A DNA stretch of 35,381 nt, from assembly GCA_016869645.1 (NCBI GenBank), contig VGDO01000040.1, forward strand, positions 1 to 35,381. The letters are read 5' to 3'. A program made the position numbers and the translations under genes. The notes below the pieces were generated by a model, which did not search any database, was not told the origin of the DNA, and worked only from the letters and a program-made list of their open reading frames with translations. Below, piece by piece: positions 17,364 through 27,477 of the stretch; within the stretch, counting starts at the first letter, position 1; every line of letters starts with the position of its first letter. The DNA comes from Alphaproteobacteria bacterium. Its GTDB lineage: Bacteria > Pseudomonadota > Alphaproteobacteria > SHVW01.

Positions 17364-18923
17364 ATGGACAATCGCGAAATCGAGTTGAAGCTGCGGATAG
17401 CGCCGGAGGATGTTGCCCGTCTCCAGCGGCATCCGCTCATCCGCTCGCTGTCGGTCGGGCGGCCGGTCACGCAGCGGCTGCGCTCCGTCTATTTCGATAC
17501 GCCGAAGCTGGCGCTCTTCAGCAAGGACGTGACCCTGCGCGTGCGCCGCATCGGCCGGCACCACGTGCAGTCCGTCAAGACGGGCGCGCTGCGGCAGGCG
17601 GGACTGTTCAGCCGTGGCGAGCTCGAGAACCCGGTCAAGGGCAGTGCGCCCGAGATCGACAAGATTGCCGACCCGGCGCTGCGCGAGCTGGTGGCCGGAC
17701 CCGACATCGCCGCCAAGCTGCGTCCCATCTTCGATACCGAGATCAAGCGCACGCGCCGTCGGCTGACCGACGGCAGCGATGAGATCGGCCTCGACATCGA
17801 TGTCGGAGTCATCCGTACGGCGCGCGGCAATGCGCCCATCTGTGAGGTCGAACTCGAGCTCAAGGCGGGCGAGCCCGAGCGGCTGTTCGATCTGGCGCGC
17901 ACGCTGAGCCGCGATGTGCCGCTCCGGCTTGCGACGGCCAGCAAGGCGGCGCGCGGCTTCGCCCTCTACGCGGGCGAGCCGCCGGCACCGCAGCGCGCGG
18001 TCGCCCTGGCACTCGACAAGGCGATGATGGCGGAACAGGCGATGCAGTCCGTCGTGCGCGCCTGTCTCGACCATCTCATCGCGAACGAGTCGGCGGTGCT
18101 CGACCTCCAGCACGCCGAGGGCGTGCACCAGATGCGTGTGGCCCTGCGCCGCCTGCGCTCTGCCATGTCGCTGTTCTCGCCCCTGCTGCCCGAGGCGGCC
18201 GCGGACGAGCTGAAGTTGGGGGCCAAGTGGCTGGCCGACGAGCTGGCCGATGCGCGCAACTGGGATGTGTTTCTCAGCGAGGTCCTGGGGCCGGTCGCGC
18301 CGCGGTTTGCCGAGCATCCGGGAATGGGCGATTTGGAGGCTGCGGCGGAGCGGGCGCGGTCTGACGGCTACCGCCGCGCCCGGGTCGCGCTCAGCTCGCC
18401 GCAATATGCTGAATTCCTGCTGCACGCGGCCGCTTGGGTGGAGAAGCGACCCTGGCGCGCCATGATCCCGACCGAAGTCCTGGAACAGCCGATCACGGAG
18501 TTTGCGGTCGCCATGCTCGAGCGGCGTCACCGCAAGGCGCTCAGGCTCGGGCGCGCGATCGGCGGCCAGGACGTCGAGGCCCTGCACCGGTTGCGCATCC
18601 AGCTGAAGAAGCTGCGCTATGCCAGCGAATTTTTCCGGAGCCTGTTCGGCCGCAAGGCGGCCAAGTCGTTCATTGCGCATCTGGCCGATTTGCAGACCGT
18701 TCTCGGCACGCTCAACGACGTCGAAGTCGCGCGCAAGCTGATCGCCGCACTGCTCAAGCGCAGCGCCGAAGAGGCCGAAGGCGCGCCGCTCGCGGGCGAG
18801 CGCCAGAACGCGGCCGGCCTGGTCTCGGGCTGGCATGTCCACACGGCCGACCGCCGGGCGCGCCGTCTCGGCAGCTTGTGGCGCGACTTCAAGGACACCG
18901 ACCCGTTCTGGGTCGAGGCCTGA
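17364..18923 (+). CDS. CYTH and CHAD domain protein
   Basis: A 519-residue two-domain protein. The N-terminal CYTH (triphosphate tunnel) domain starts at once with EIELKLRI (the ExExK motif, residues 5-9). It continues with SVYFDTPKLALFSKDVTLRVRR and the later acidic strand CEVELELKAG. This fold binds triphosphate or polyphosphate with divalent metal and often hydrolyses inorganic triphosphate. From about residue 225 the helical CHAD domain follows, with the conserved His-Arg helix VHQMRVALRRLRSAMSLF and a second one LHRLRIQLKKLRYASEFF. CHAD domains bind polyphosphate. No ribosome site is seen before ATG 17364. The gene is near the 16721 sixA but has its own 127-base upstream gap. Confidence 0.92.
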   Translation: MDNREIELKLRIAPEDVARLQRHPLIRSLSVGRPVTQRLRSVYFDTPKLALFSKDVTLRVRRIGRHHVQSVKTGALRQAGLFSRGELENPVKGSAPEIDKIADPALRELVAGPDIAAKLRPIFDTEIKRTRRRLTDGSDEIGLDIDVGVIRTARGNAPICEVELELKAGEPERLFDLARTLSRDVPLRLATASKAARGFALYAGEPPAPQRAVALALDKAMMAEQAMQSVVRACLDHLIANESAVLDLQHAEGVHQMRVALRRLRSAMSLFSPLLPEAAADELKLGAKWLADELADARNWDVFLSEVLGPVAPRFAEHPGMGDLEAAAERARSDGYRRARVALSSPQYAEFLLHAAAWVEKRPWRAMIPTEVLEQPITEFAVAMLERRHRKALRLGRAIGGQDVEALHRLRIQLKKLRYASEFFRSLFGRKAAKSFIAHLADLQTVLGTLNDVEVARKLIAALLKRSAEEAEGAPLAGERQNAAGLVSGWHVHTADRRARRLGSLWRDFKDTDPFWVEA

Positions 18924-18942
18924 TCCGGCAATTCGATGCGAC

Positions 18943-18970
18943 GGTCCCGGCAAATTTTGCCGGCAGGACC
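18943..18970 (+). terminator. Hairpin after the CYTH-CHAD gene
   Basis: Twenty bases past the stop, CCGGCAAA and TTTGCCGG form an almost perfect palindrome (18947-18963). GGTCC/GGACC arms extend it to 18943-18970 with a small bulge. Position suggests a terminator or 3' stabiliser. The Ts are inside the loop rather than after the stem, so it is not a canonical terminator. Confidence 0.45.
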
Positions 18971-19132
18971 GAGTTTGCCGTGCCCGATCGGGCGCAGAGG
19001 CAAGGTATTTCAATGAATTAGGAGCCGACTGGCCCTGGCACACCAGTTGCGTTGATCCGATCGCAATTGCCCCGAGAGGCGCGCCAGGCGCTTCGACAGG
19101 GCCGGGCTGGGATCAAACGAAAGGGCTGTGCC

Positions 19133-19474
19133 ATGACCTCGTTCAACACCATTTCCGCCGCGCTCAACGCGCTGATCGGTTACAAGCGGCCGCAGGATCT
19201 CGACAACGCGCCGGGCGACAGGGGCGCCGATCAGGTCGCCAATCTCGAGAACGTTCAGGACAATCAGGACTCGGCCTTTGAGGTCGATGTGCCGAAGGGC
19301 ATCCTCGAAACGCTCGAAGACATGGTCAAGACGCTCGAAGCCTCGGGCCAAATCGATCTGTCGGCCGACGGCGTGCGCAAGCTCGCCCACAGCGTCCGCG
19401 ATCAGCTGCGCGACAGCGGCCTCAGCATCGTCAATGTGCGACCCGATTCGATACATGGGCTGCTGCGCCTCTAA
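19133..19474 (+). CDS. Small hypothetical protein
   Basis: A 113-residue, acidic protein of unknown family. It has no signal peptide, membrane segment or recognised motif. The N-terminus SFNTISAALNALIGYKRPQDLDNAPG leads to a predicted helical C-terminal half (GILETLEDMVKTLEASGQIDLSADGVRKLAHSVRDQLRDSG), ending in a hydrophobic strand. ATG 19133 has GAAAGGG nine bases upstream, which supports a real gene. It stands alone between the CYTH-CHAD gene and the repeat hairpin. I cannot assign a function. Confidence 0.65.
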   Translation: MTSFNTISAALNALIGYKRPQDLDNAPGDRGADQVANLENVQDNQDSAFEVDVPKGILETLEDMVKTLEASGQIDLSADGVRKLAHSVRDQLRDSGLSIVNVRPDSIHGLLRL

Positions 19475-19505
19475 GCCTTTCGCCTTCCCCCGGTCTGACC
19501 CCTCA

Positions 19506-19527
19506 CCCTCCCCCGAACGGGGGAGGG
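19506..19527. repeat. GC-rich palindromic repeat, second copy of the 7390-7407 type
   Basis: CCCTCCCCCG and CGGGGGAGGG are exact reverse complements around AA, giving a stem of at least eight pairs. It resembles the third unit of the 7281-7407 cluster (ACCCTCCCCC...GGGGGAG). It lies 31 bases past the stop of the 113-residue protein and could act as a terminator. The rest of the 258-base gap to 19733 shows nothing I recognise. Confidence 0.65.
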
Positions 19528-19732
19528 CAGGCCGGTTCTCGTCGTTCTCCCGTCATGACGATAGCGTCTGTGCCGTGCTAGGCTTGCGCCTGAGCACCAG
19601 TTCGCGCGAGCCGGATGCCATCACGCTGGCGCTGTGCGGTCGATCACAGTCCGCCATGCCGCCGTCCCCTTATGATGGTTCCGCCCCGCCGTCGGAGCGG
19701 CGGCGCACCAACACTCGAGAGCCTGCATCGGG

Positions 19733-20806
19733 ATGCTGATATTCCGTCAATTGTTCGACCCGCCGTCCGCCACCTACACCTATCTGCTGGGCGACAGCGG
19801 CTCTCACGAGTGCATCCTGATCGATCCGGTCTTTGAGCAGGTGCGGCGGGACGCCGCTCTCATCAGCGAGCTGGGGCTGCGCCTGACCTGGACGCTCGAG
19901 AGCCATGTCCATGCCGACCACGTGACCGGCGGCTGGCTGCTCAAGCTCAAATGCGGCAGCAAGATCGCGCTGTCGGCAGCGGCTGGCGCGGTCGGGGCTG
20001 ATCGGTATTTCCAGCCGGGCGACCGCTTCGCGTTCGGCAGCCGGCACCTTGAGGTGCGCGCGACACCCGGTCATACCGCGGGCTGCGTCACCTATGTGCT
20101 CGATGACCAGAGCATGGCCTTCACGGGCGACTGCCTGCTGATCCGCGGTTGCGGACGCACCGACTTCCAGCAGGGCGATTCGCACCAGCTTTACCACTCG
20201 GTGCATGAGCAGGTCTTCAGCCTGCCCGACGCATGCCTGCTCTACCCCGCGCACGACTATCGCGGATTGACGGTCACCAGCGTGGCCGAGGAGCGGCGCT
20301 TCAATCCGCGGCTGGGCGGAGAGATCGGCGAGGGCGACTTCGCCGGCTACATGAAAAACCTCGGCCTCGCCCATCCCAAGAAGATCGACGTCGCGGTTCC
20401 GGCCAATCTGAAATGCGGCCGGCCGGACGACGATCGCAACGCGCTCAGCGACCCCGAGTGGGCGCCCCTGATCTACACCTTCGCCGGCGTCTGGGAGATC
20501 CAGCCGCAGTGGCTGGAGGAAAACGCCGAGCGGGTCCAGATCCTCGACGTGCGCGAGCCGGTCGAATTCGATGGCCCGCTCGGCCACATCGCCGGTGCGA
20601 AACTGATCCCTCTTGGCCAATTGTCCGAGCGCATGGGCGAGCTCAACCGCGACCGCCCAGTCGTCGCCGTGTGCCGCGCCGGCGGGCGCTCCGCACAGGC
20701 CACCAACATCCTGCAGCAGGCCGGCTTCAGCCAGGTCGCCAACCTCGCCGGCGGCATGCTGCGCTGGCGCGCGCAGCGGCACGATATCGAAGAGCGGTCG
20801 GCCTGA
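19733..20806 (+). CDS. Persulfide dioxygenase-rhodanese fusion (ETHE1-like)
   Basis: A 357-residue cytosolic fusion. Residues 1 to about 240 are a metallo-beta-lactamase fold of the ETHE1/persulfide dioxygenase type: SHVHADHVTGG (His58, His60, Asp62, His63), PGHTAGC, FTGDCLLIRGCGRTDFQQG (the diagnostic R-T-D-F-Q) and YPAHDYRG. This enzyme oxidises glutathione persulfide to sulfite with one iron. Residues about 255-357 are a single rhodanese domain with the active Cys314 in CRAGGRSAQA, which can pass sulfane sulfur between thiosulfate and the persulfide pool. The fusion is a known bacterial sulfide-oxidation architecture. It ends 131 bases before the methyltransferase-like gene. Confidence 0.92.
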   Translation: MLIFRQLFDPPSATYTYLLGDSGSHECILIDPVFEQVRRDAALISELGLRLTWTLESHVHADHVTGGWLLKLKCGSKIALSAAAGAVGADRYFQPGDRFAFGSRHLEVRATPGHTAGCVTYVLDDQSMAFTGDCLLIRGCGRTDFQQGDSHQLYHSVHEQVFSLPDACLLYPAHDYRGLTVTSVAEERRFNPRLGGEIGEGDFAGYMKNLGLAHPKKIDVAVPANLKCGRPDDDRNALSDPEWAPLIYTFAGVWEIQPQWLEENAERVQILDVREPVEFDGPLGHIAGAKLIPLGQLSERMGELNRDRPVVAVCRAGGRSAQATNILQQAGFSQVANLAGGMLRWRAQRHDIEERSA

Positions 20807-20937
20807 GGACCAGCCTCGCAACTCAGCGACCGCCGACATGACGGCTGCCCGAGGCTCGTGGTAGCGTCAGGGCGATGCTCGAGCGCCTGCACGTCATGGC
20901 GCTCGGTCTTGTCTCAACATGACGCGGAAACGGCGCC

Positions 20938-21882
20938 TTGATCCCGTCGGATGCGCCCACGGCGACTGATTCCGAAGCGAGCGACTACGACAAGACCTGG
21001 TCGCAGCTTGGCGAGCTGCTGACAGCGATCGAGCGCAGCCTCCTGCCAGGTAGCCAGCCTTCCGACGCGAGGTTTCTCACGCTGCTGCGCCTGTTCCAGC
21101 GCTATCGGTACTTCGTCAAGCCGTTCATCGGAAAGTACGGCACGCCCGTCAAGTGGGACAGGTTCTTCAAGATCGTCGAGGCCAAGGCCGATGCCCGGAA
21201 CTTCGACCAAGAGCTGCTGGTCAATGGCGAAACCATCCGCGTCTCGATTCAGGAGAAGGAACTGATCTACCGCGACCTCGTCAGCTCCGCTGTCCTTGCC
21301 GGCGCGGGCGGAAGCGCCGACTGCTTCGTCGAACTGGGTTCGGGCTGGTCCTCGAACATCTTCAATCTGTGGCGCAATGGCGCGCCGGGCGGCGCGATCT
21401 ATGTCGGTGCCGAGCCCACGACGGAAGGGCGCGCGCTCGCCGAGCGCTTCGCACGCCATCAGGCGACCCGGGATTTCCGCTCGGTCGCCTTCGACTATGC
21501 CGGCGCCGCGTTCGACTGGCTGCCGCGCGGCATTCGTCGTCTCGTCGTCTTTTCGGTCTACAGCATCGAACAGATGGAGCATCTCGATCCGGGTTTCTTC
21601 GATCGACTGATCGCGGCGACCGCCGGCATTCCGGAGGTCGTTGGTGTCCACATCGAGCCGGTTGCCTGGCAATACGCGCTTTCGGGCGTCGATGCGCCGA
21701 CGCCGGATTGGGCCGTGGAGGCGCGCAAGCAGGCTCTGTGGCGCGACCACAACGTGAACATGATGCAGGTCCTCGACGATGCCGAAGCGCGCGGGCTGCT
21801 GAACGTCCAGGCGGTCACCTGCCGTTCGATGGCGGCGGCGCCGGAGCATCCGGGCGCCACCATCCGCTGGACACGCCGCTGA
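20938..21882 (+). CDS. Methyltransferase-like protein, unassigned
   Basis: A 314-residue protein whose core resembles class I SAM-dependent methyltransferases. FVELGSGWSSNIFNLW fits the SAM-binding motif I, IYVGAEPTTEGRALAERFA follows as the acidic second strand, and LVVFSVYSIEQMEHLDPGFFDRLI looks like a later strand-helix. HIEPVAWQY is near the C-terminus. The N-terminal 90 residues are helical and unassigned. The first usable start is TTG 20938, preceded by GCGGAAA; an in-frame stop lies just upstream (20920-20922) and no ATG is available near it. It precedes the GSCFA gene by 51 bases. Substrate unknown. Confidence 0.7.
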   Translation: MIPSDAPTATDSEASDYDKTWSQLGELLTAIERSLLPGSQPSDARFLTLLRLFQRYRYFVKPFIGKYGTPVKWDRFFKIVEAKADARNFDQELLVNGETIRVSIQEKELIYRDLVSSAVLAGAGGSADCFVELGSGWSSNIFNLWRNGAPGGAIYVGAEPTTEGRALAERFARHQATRDFRSVAFDYAGAAFDWLPRGIRRLVVFSVYSIEQMEHLDPGFFDRLIAATAGIPEVVGVHIEPVAWQYALSGVDAPTPDWAVEARKQALWRDHNVNMMQVLDDAEARGLLNVQAVTCRSMAAAPEHPGATIRWTRR

Positions 21883-21933
21883 CGCGCCGCCGGGACTTCA
21901 TCCGGCCGCCTCGGCGTCGACGGGAGGACCAAC

Positions 21934-22863
21934 GTGACAGGCGTCAATGAGTTTTGGCAACGCTCGAAGCGGGGGCGTGCGATCACGCTGCCGGCTCGGC
22001 CGCTGTTCGACCGAAGCACCAAATTCTTCCTGATCGGCAGCTGCTTTGCGATGGAGATCAAGAACTACCTGCGCGACGAGGCCTATATCGCCGCCCCCGA
22101 TCTTGCGCCGATCAGTTTCGATCCGGCGTGCCAGAACATCGACAAGCTCAGGCAGTACAACCACGTCAATCACTTCGACACGTTCAGCATGCGCCAGGAA
22201 TTCGAGCTGGGGTTCGGCGAGCGAACGCGGCGCCTGGCCGACTGCATGGCGACGAGCGCGCGCGGTGCGACAGGCCTGTTTCCGGGTGTTGCGACGGTCG
22301 AGGACTGCTATCGGCCCTATACCTATGCCAGCTCGCCCGAGGCCCTGATGGAGCTCGCGTTGCGCATCGACCGGGTGTTCCAAGCCAGCATCGTGCAGGC
22401 CGACGTCATCGTCTGCACGCTCGGCCTGACAGAGGTCTGGCGCCGCCGCCACGTCGACCTGCTGTCCAGCGTGCCGCAGCCCGACAGCGTCTTTCACCGC
22501 AGCAGTTTCGAGGAAAACCTCGCCAATGTCAGGCGCATGGTCGAGATGATCAGAAGCACGCTGCCGCGCACCGAGATCGTTCTCACCGTGTCGCCGGTGC
22601 CTTTGGTGCGAACCTTCACATCGGACGACGTTGTCGTGGCCAACATGGAAAGCAAGTCGATCCTGCGCGCTGTCGTCGGGGAGGTATGCCGGAGCGACCC
22701 GCGCATCGTGTATTTCCCATCCTACGAGATCGCGCAGTACCACGACGTCTTCGAGGAGGATGGCCGCCACGTGCGCCGGGAGTGGACCCGCCGAATCTTC
22801 AGCGCCTTTCTGGCGTCATGCAGCCGGACGGCATCGGGTGTCAGCGTCGCAGAGGCGCGCTGA
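21934..22863 (+). CDS. GSCFA domain protein
   Basis: A 309-residue protein with the GSCFA family (PF08885) pattern. The hallmark IGSCFAMEIKNYL is at residues 34-46. The internal block TLGLTEVWRRR, a FEENLANVRRMVEMIRSTLP helix and TVSPVPLVRTFTSDDVVVANMESKS also match. GSCFA proteins are distantly like SGNH hydrolases and are often found with surface-glycan genes; their reaction is poorly defined. GTG 21934 has GGGAGG six bases upstream. It lies 51 bases after the methyltransferase-like gene and probably shares its transcript. Its 3' end faces the minus-strand repeat protein 28 bases away. Confidence 0.85.
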   Translation: MTGVNEFWQRSKRGRAITLPARPLFDRSTKFFLIGSCFAMEIKNYLRDEAYIAAPDLAPISFDPACQNIDKLRQYNHVNHFDTFSMRQEFELGFGERTRRLADCMATSARGATGLFPGVATVEDCYRPYTYASSPEALMELALRIDRVFQASIVQADVIVCTLGLTEVWRRRHVDLLSSVPQPDSVFHRSSFEENLANVRRMVEMIRSTLPRTEIVLTVSPVPLVRTFTSDDVVVANMESKSILRAVVGEVCRSDPRIVYFPSYEIAQYHDVFEEDGRHVRREWTRRIFSAFLASCSRTASGVSVAEAR

Positions 22864-22891
22864 TCTCGCAATCAGACCAGTCCAAGCGAAC

Positions 22892-23503
22892 TCAGGCCTG
22901 CGGGACGTCGCTCTGGTCGTGGGCGCGGTCGGGCGTCGGCACCCGATCTGGCATATGGGCGCGGTCCGGCGTCTCGACCGTATCAGGCATGTGCGCGCGA
23001 TCGGGCGGCTTGGGCGCGGTGTCGAGCGGCTTGGCCTTGGTCGGTCCTTCCTTGACGATGCTGCCCGACAGCATGACCGCTTCGATCATGCGGAGCGCGC
23101 TCGTCTTGAAGTCGGCCGGCGCCTTGAGCGAGACGGCTTTTTGCATGAGGCCCTTGGCCTCGCTGACCAGCTTGTACTTGAGCTCGACGTCGTCGGCCTT
23201 GGCCGCGTTCATCGCCTTGCGGATCGCGATGTCGGTCGCCTTGGTATAGCTCTCGAGTTCGAGCTTCTTGAGGCGCGCGGTTTCGATCTGCGTGAAGTCG
23301 CGCGGCAGCTTCGGGTTCTTCATCGCCTCCTGTGCCGTCTTGATGCCGCGTTCGGTGTTGCTGACGTTGCCGGCCAGAGCCAGGCGCTGCACATTGTCGA
23401 CGGCGCGCGTGACGTTCGCCTTCAGGGTCTCGATCTGGCGGCGTTCGGCCTCAGCCTTGTCGTTCTGCTGAGACTTGCCGCCCTTGGGAGAATGTTTGGG
23501 CAT
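22892..23503 (-). CDS. Helical hypothetical protein with C-terminal tandem repeat
   Basis: A 203-residue hydrophilic protein with no signal peptide or membrane segment. Residues about 15-150 are rich in Ala, Lys, Glu and Leu and look helical or coiled-coil (KAEAERRQIETLKANVTRAV, LKKLELESYTKATDIAIRK). The C-terminal 40 residues are Pro/Asp-rich and contain a 12-residue repeat, PDRAHMPDxVxT, in about 2.5 copies. The ATG at 23503 has a strong GAGGTGA seven bases upstream and an AT-rich promoter-like region behind it, so it is probably expressed. No known family recognised. Confidence 0.75.
   Translation of the reverse strand: MPKHSPKGGKSQQNDKAEAERRQIETLKANVTRAVDNVQRLALAGNVSNTERGIKTAQEAMKNPKLPRDFTQIETARLKKLELESYTKATDIAIRKAMNAAKADDVELKYKLVSEAKGLMQKAVSLKAPADFKTSALRMIEAVMLSGSIVKEGPTKAKPLDTAPKPPDRAHMPDTVETPDRAHMPDRVPTPDRAHDQSDVPQA
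22919..23005 (-). repeat. 36-base in-frame tandem repeat (about 2.4 units)
   Basis: The coding sequence for residues 167-195 of the helical protein repeats with a 36-base period: PDRAH-MPDTVET, PDRAH-MPDRVPT, PDRAH. The units have diverged at synonymous positions, so the repeat is not very recent. Such repeats may vary in copy number between strains. Confidence 0.7.
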
Positions 23504-23854
23504 GGCATCACCTCAAATGCAACAGTTGATCGTATAATAGCACATTGGCTCCCGGTCTGTGACATATGGTGGCAGACGTTGATTTGAAATGCATTTTCCC
23601 GGTATTTGCCGAATGTAAGCGCGGCTCGGAATTCATCGTCGTGGATCTCAAGTCTGGCTCCGCCGGCCGACGCGACCATCGTCCGAAGGCAGGAGCAAGA
23701 CTCGAAGCACCGGTCGCGAACCGCCGGGTGCGCCGACATATGCCCGTATCGAGACAGCACGCGGTGCATCGACCTATACTCAGTCGCGACGTGGCGCGGG
23801 TGGCTGGCCGGCCGCGCACAACAGAGGCCGTCCGCGCGACAGAGAGGGACGACA
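23504..23854. promoter_or_regulatory. 351-base divergent intergenic region
   Basis: The part next to the minus-strand gene is AT-rich. It holds TATAAT on the plus strand at 23533-23538, within TATAATA. The opposite strand reads TATTATA, a plausible -10 for the helical-protein gene 30 bases away. The remainder to 23854 looks non-coding: a possible 98-codon frame (23566-23862) has no ribosome site and turns Arg-rich. AGAGAGGGA at 23840-23848 is the ribosome site of the next gene. Confidence 0.4.
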
Positions 23855-24328
23855 ATGTCTGACGCGATCACGCCACGGAATTTGCTCCGTGGTTTCCTGG
23901 CAGGCGCTTTGGCGGTTTTTATCTTCCATCAGCTGACGATCTTCGTGCTTGGCCAGTTCGGACTGACGTCCGGGCAGATCTATTCCTTTCAGGGCGTGCC
24001 ACCTTTGGGCGTGCCGCGCATCCTGAATGCCGCGTTCTGGGGCGGACTGTGGGGCGTCGTCTTCGCGCTCGTTGCCCTTCGCCTGCCGCTGGGACGGACC
24101 TACTGGCTCTCGGGGTTTGCGCTCGGGTGCATGGCGACACTGGTCGCCTGGTTCATTGTCGCGCCGATCAAGGGTAACCTGGCCGCCGCCGGTTGGGTCC
24201 CGACGCGGATGATGACCAGCATCATCATCCACGGCATGTTCGGTGTCGGCGTTGCGGTGTTCTATGCGGTGCTCGACCGCTGGTTGGGTGCGGGGCCCCG
24301 CGCGGCGTCGAGCGCTGAGACGGCGTGA
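23855..24328 (+). CDS. Four-helix inner-membrane protein, unknown function
   Basis: A 157-residue membrane protein. Hydrophobic segments are near residues 10-33, 52-78, 84-103 and 118-141, with a Gly/Pro-rich loop (LTSGQIYSFQGVPPLGVPR) between the first two. No catalytic motif is visible. ATG 23855 has a good AGAGAGGGA site seven bases upstream. It lies 30 bases before the PhoD-type phosphatase and likely shares a transcript. Family not recognised beyond small hypothetical alphaproteobacterial membrane proteins. Confidence 0.75.
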   Translation: MSDAITPRNLLRGFLAGALAVFIFHQLTIFVLGQFGLTSGQIYSFQGVPPLGVPRILNAAFWGGLWGVVFALVALRLPLGRTYWLSGFALGCMATLVAWFIVAPIKGNLAAAGWVPTRMMTSIIIHGMFGVGVAVFYAVLDRWLGAGPRAASSAETA

Positions 24329-24358
24329 CAGGACGGCAGCGAAGCAGCGCAATCGCCC

Positions 24359-25414
24359 ATGCTGAATCGCCGACACTTCATCGCCGGCGTGACCGCGCTC
24401 GCCGGCGCCGGCGCGGCGCGGCGTCAGGCATCGGCGCAGAACGCGCCGCCGGTCACGCGCGTTGCGTTCGGCTCGTGCGCGCACCAGGACAAGCCGCAGC
24501 CGATCTGGGACGCCGTGCTCGCTTACAAGCCCGAGGTCTACGTCTTCGCCGGCGACAACGTCTATGGCGACGTCAGCTCGGCCGACATGACCGAGCTCAA
24601 GCAGGCCTACGCCAAGGCGCGGACCATCGACGGTTACATGCGTGTGCGGCGCGAGACGCCGGTCGTGCTGGCGACCTGGGACGATCATGACTATGGCAGC
24701 AATGACGACGGCGCGGCCTTTGCTCACCGCCGCTTGGCCCAGCAGATCTTCGCCGATTTCTGGGAGCTTCCGGCCGACGATCCGCGGCGCCGGCGCGACG
24801 GCATCCACCACGCCTGGGCGACGGGTGCGCCGGGTCAGCGGCTGCAGATCATCCTGCTCGACACGCGATTTTTCCGATCGGCGCTCAGGCCGACCGATGC
24901 GCGCGGCCAGCCGGGCAAGGAGCGCTACGTGCCCGACGCCGATCCGGCCAAGACCGTGCTCGGCGACGAGCAGTGGCGTTGGCTCGAGGTGCAACTCGGC
25001 GAGCCGGCCGATCTGCGCCTGATCGTCACCTCGATCCAGGTGCTGGCCGACGGTCATGGCTGGGAGCGCTGGGGCAATCTGCCGCTCGAGCGCCAGCGCC
25101 TCTACGACCTCATCGCCGCCTGCCGCGCCAGCGGCGTCGTGTTCCTGTCGGGCGACCGCCACTTCGGCGGCATCTACCGGCGCAGCGACGGTCTTGCCTA
25201 TCCGCTTCACGAGATCACGTCGAGCGGCATCAACATGGTCTATTGGAGCGTGCGCGAGCCCGATGCGGCGCGGCTGGGTGCGCCCTATGCGGCGGCCAAT
25301 TTCGGCACGATCGACATCGACTGGTGGGCGGGCGAGGTGGCGCTGTCGGTGCGCGCCATCGGCGGCGAGCCGGTCAGGCGGGTGACGCTGTCTCTCGCGT
25401 CGTTGCGCGGGTAG
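24359..25414 (+). CDS. PhoD-type alkaline phosphatase family protein, Tat-exported
   Basis: A 351-residue metallophosphoesterase of the PhoD group, which releases phosphate from phosphodiesters and monoesters outside the cytoplasm. The N-terminus MLNRRHFIAGVTALAGAG is a Tat signal (RRHF), ending near QASAQ. The metal-binding elements are in order: FGSCAHQ (Cys ligand), VFAGDNVYGD, TWDDHDYGSND, and FLSGDRHFGG. PhoD proteins use iron and calcium. At 351 residues it is shorter than Bacillus PhoD (about 550), lacking the N-terminal domain, as is common for this subgroup. It ends one base before the convergent peptide-transporter operon. Confidence 0.9.
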   Translation: MLNRRHFIAGVTALAGAGAARRQASAQNAPPVTRVAFGSCAHQDKPQPIWDAVLAYKPEVYVFAGDNVYGDVSSADMTELKQAYAKARTIDGYMRVRRETPVVLATWDDHDYGSNDDGAAFAHRRLAQQIFADFWELPADDPRRRRDGIHHAWATGAPGQRLQIILLDTRFFRSALRPTDARGQPGKERYVPDADPAKTVLGDEQWRWLEVQLGEPADLRLIVTSIQVLADGHGWERWGNLPLERQRLYDLIAACRASGVVFLSGDRHFGGIYRRSDGLAYPLHEITSSGINMVYWSVREPDAARLGAPYAAANFGTIDIDWWAGEVALSVRAIGGEPVRRVTLSLASLRG

Positions 25415-25415
25415 T

Positions 25416-27397
<1,982 letters not shown>

Positions 27398-27477
27398 GTT
27401 ATGACCCCGCCCTGTTCGTCAATTGACTGCCTCTTGCCGGGCAATTCATGTCGACGTGAACCGAAACTCCAACGTCG

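Noticed and set aside
17241..19043. A 600-codon minus-strand open frame opposite the CYTH-CHAD gene
   Set aside because: The plus strand has clear CYTH and CHAD motifs. The antisense product is Arg/Gln-rich and without recognisable domains.
23566..23862. A possible 98-codon plus-strand gene in the divergent gap
   Set aside because: It has no ribosome site, its sequence turns Arg-rich and random-like, and it overlaps the better-supported membrane-protein start.
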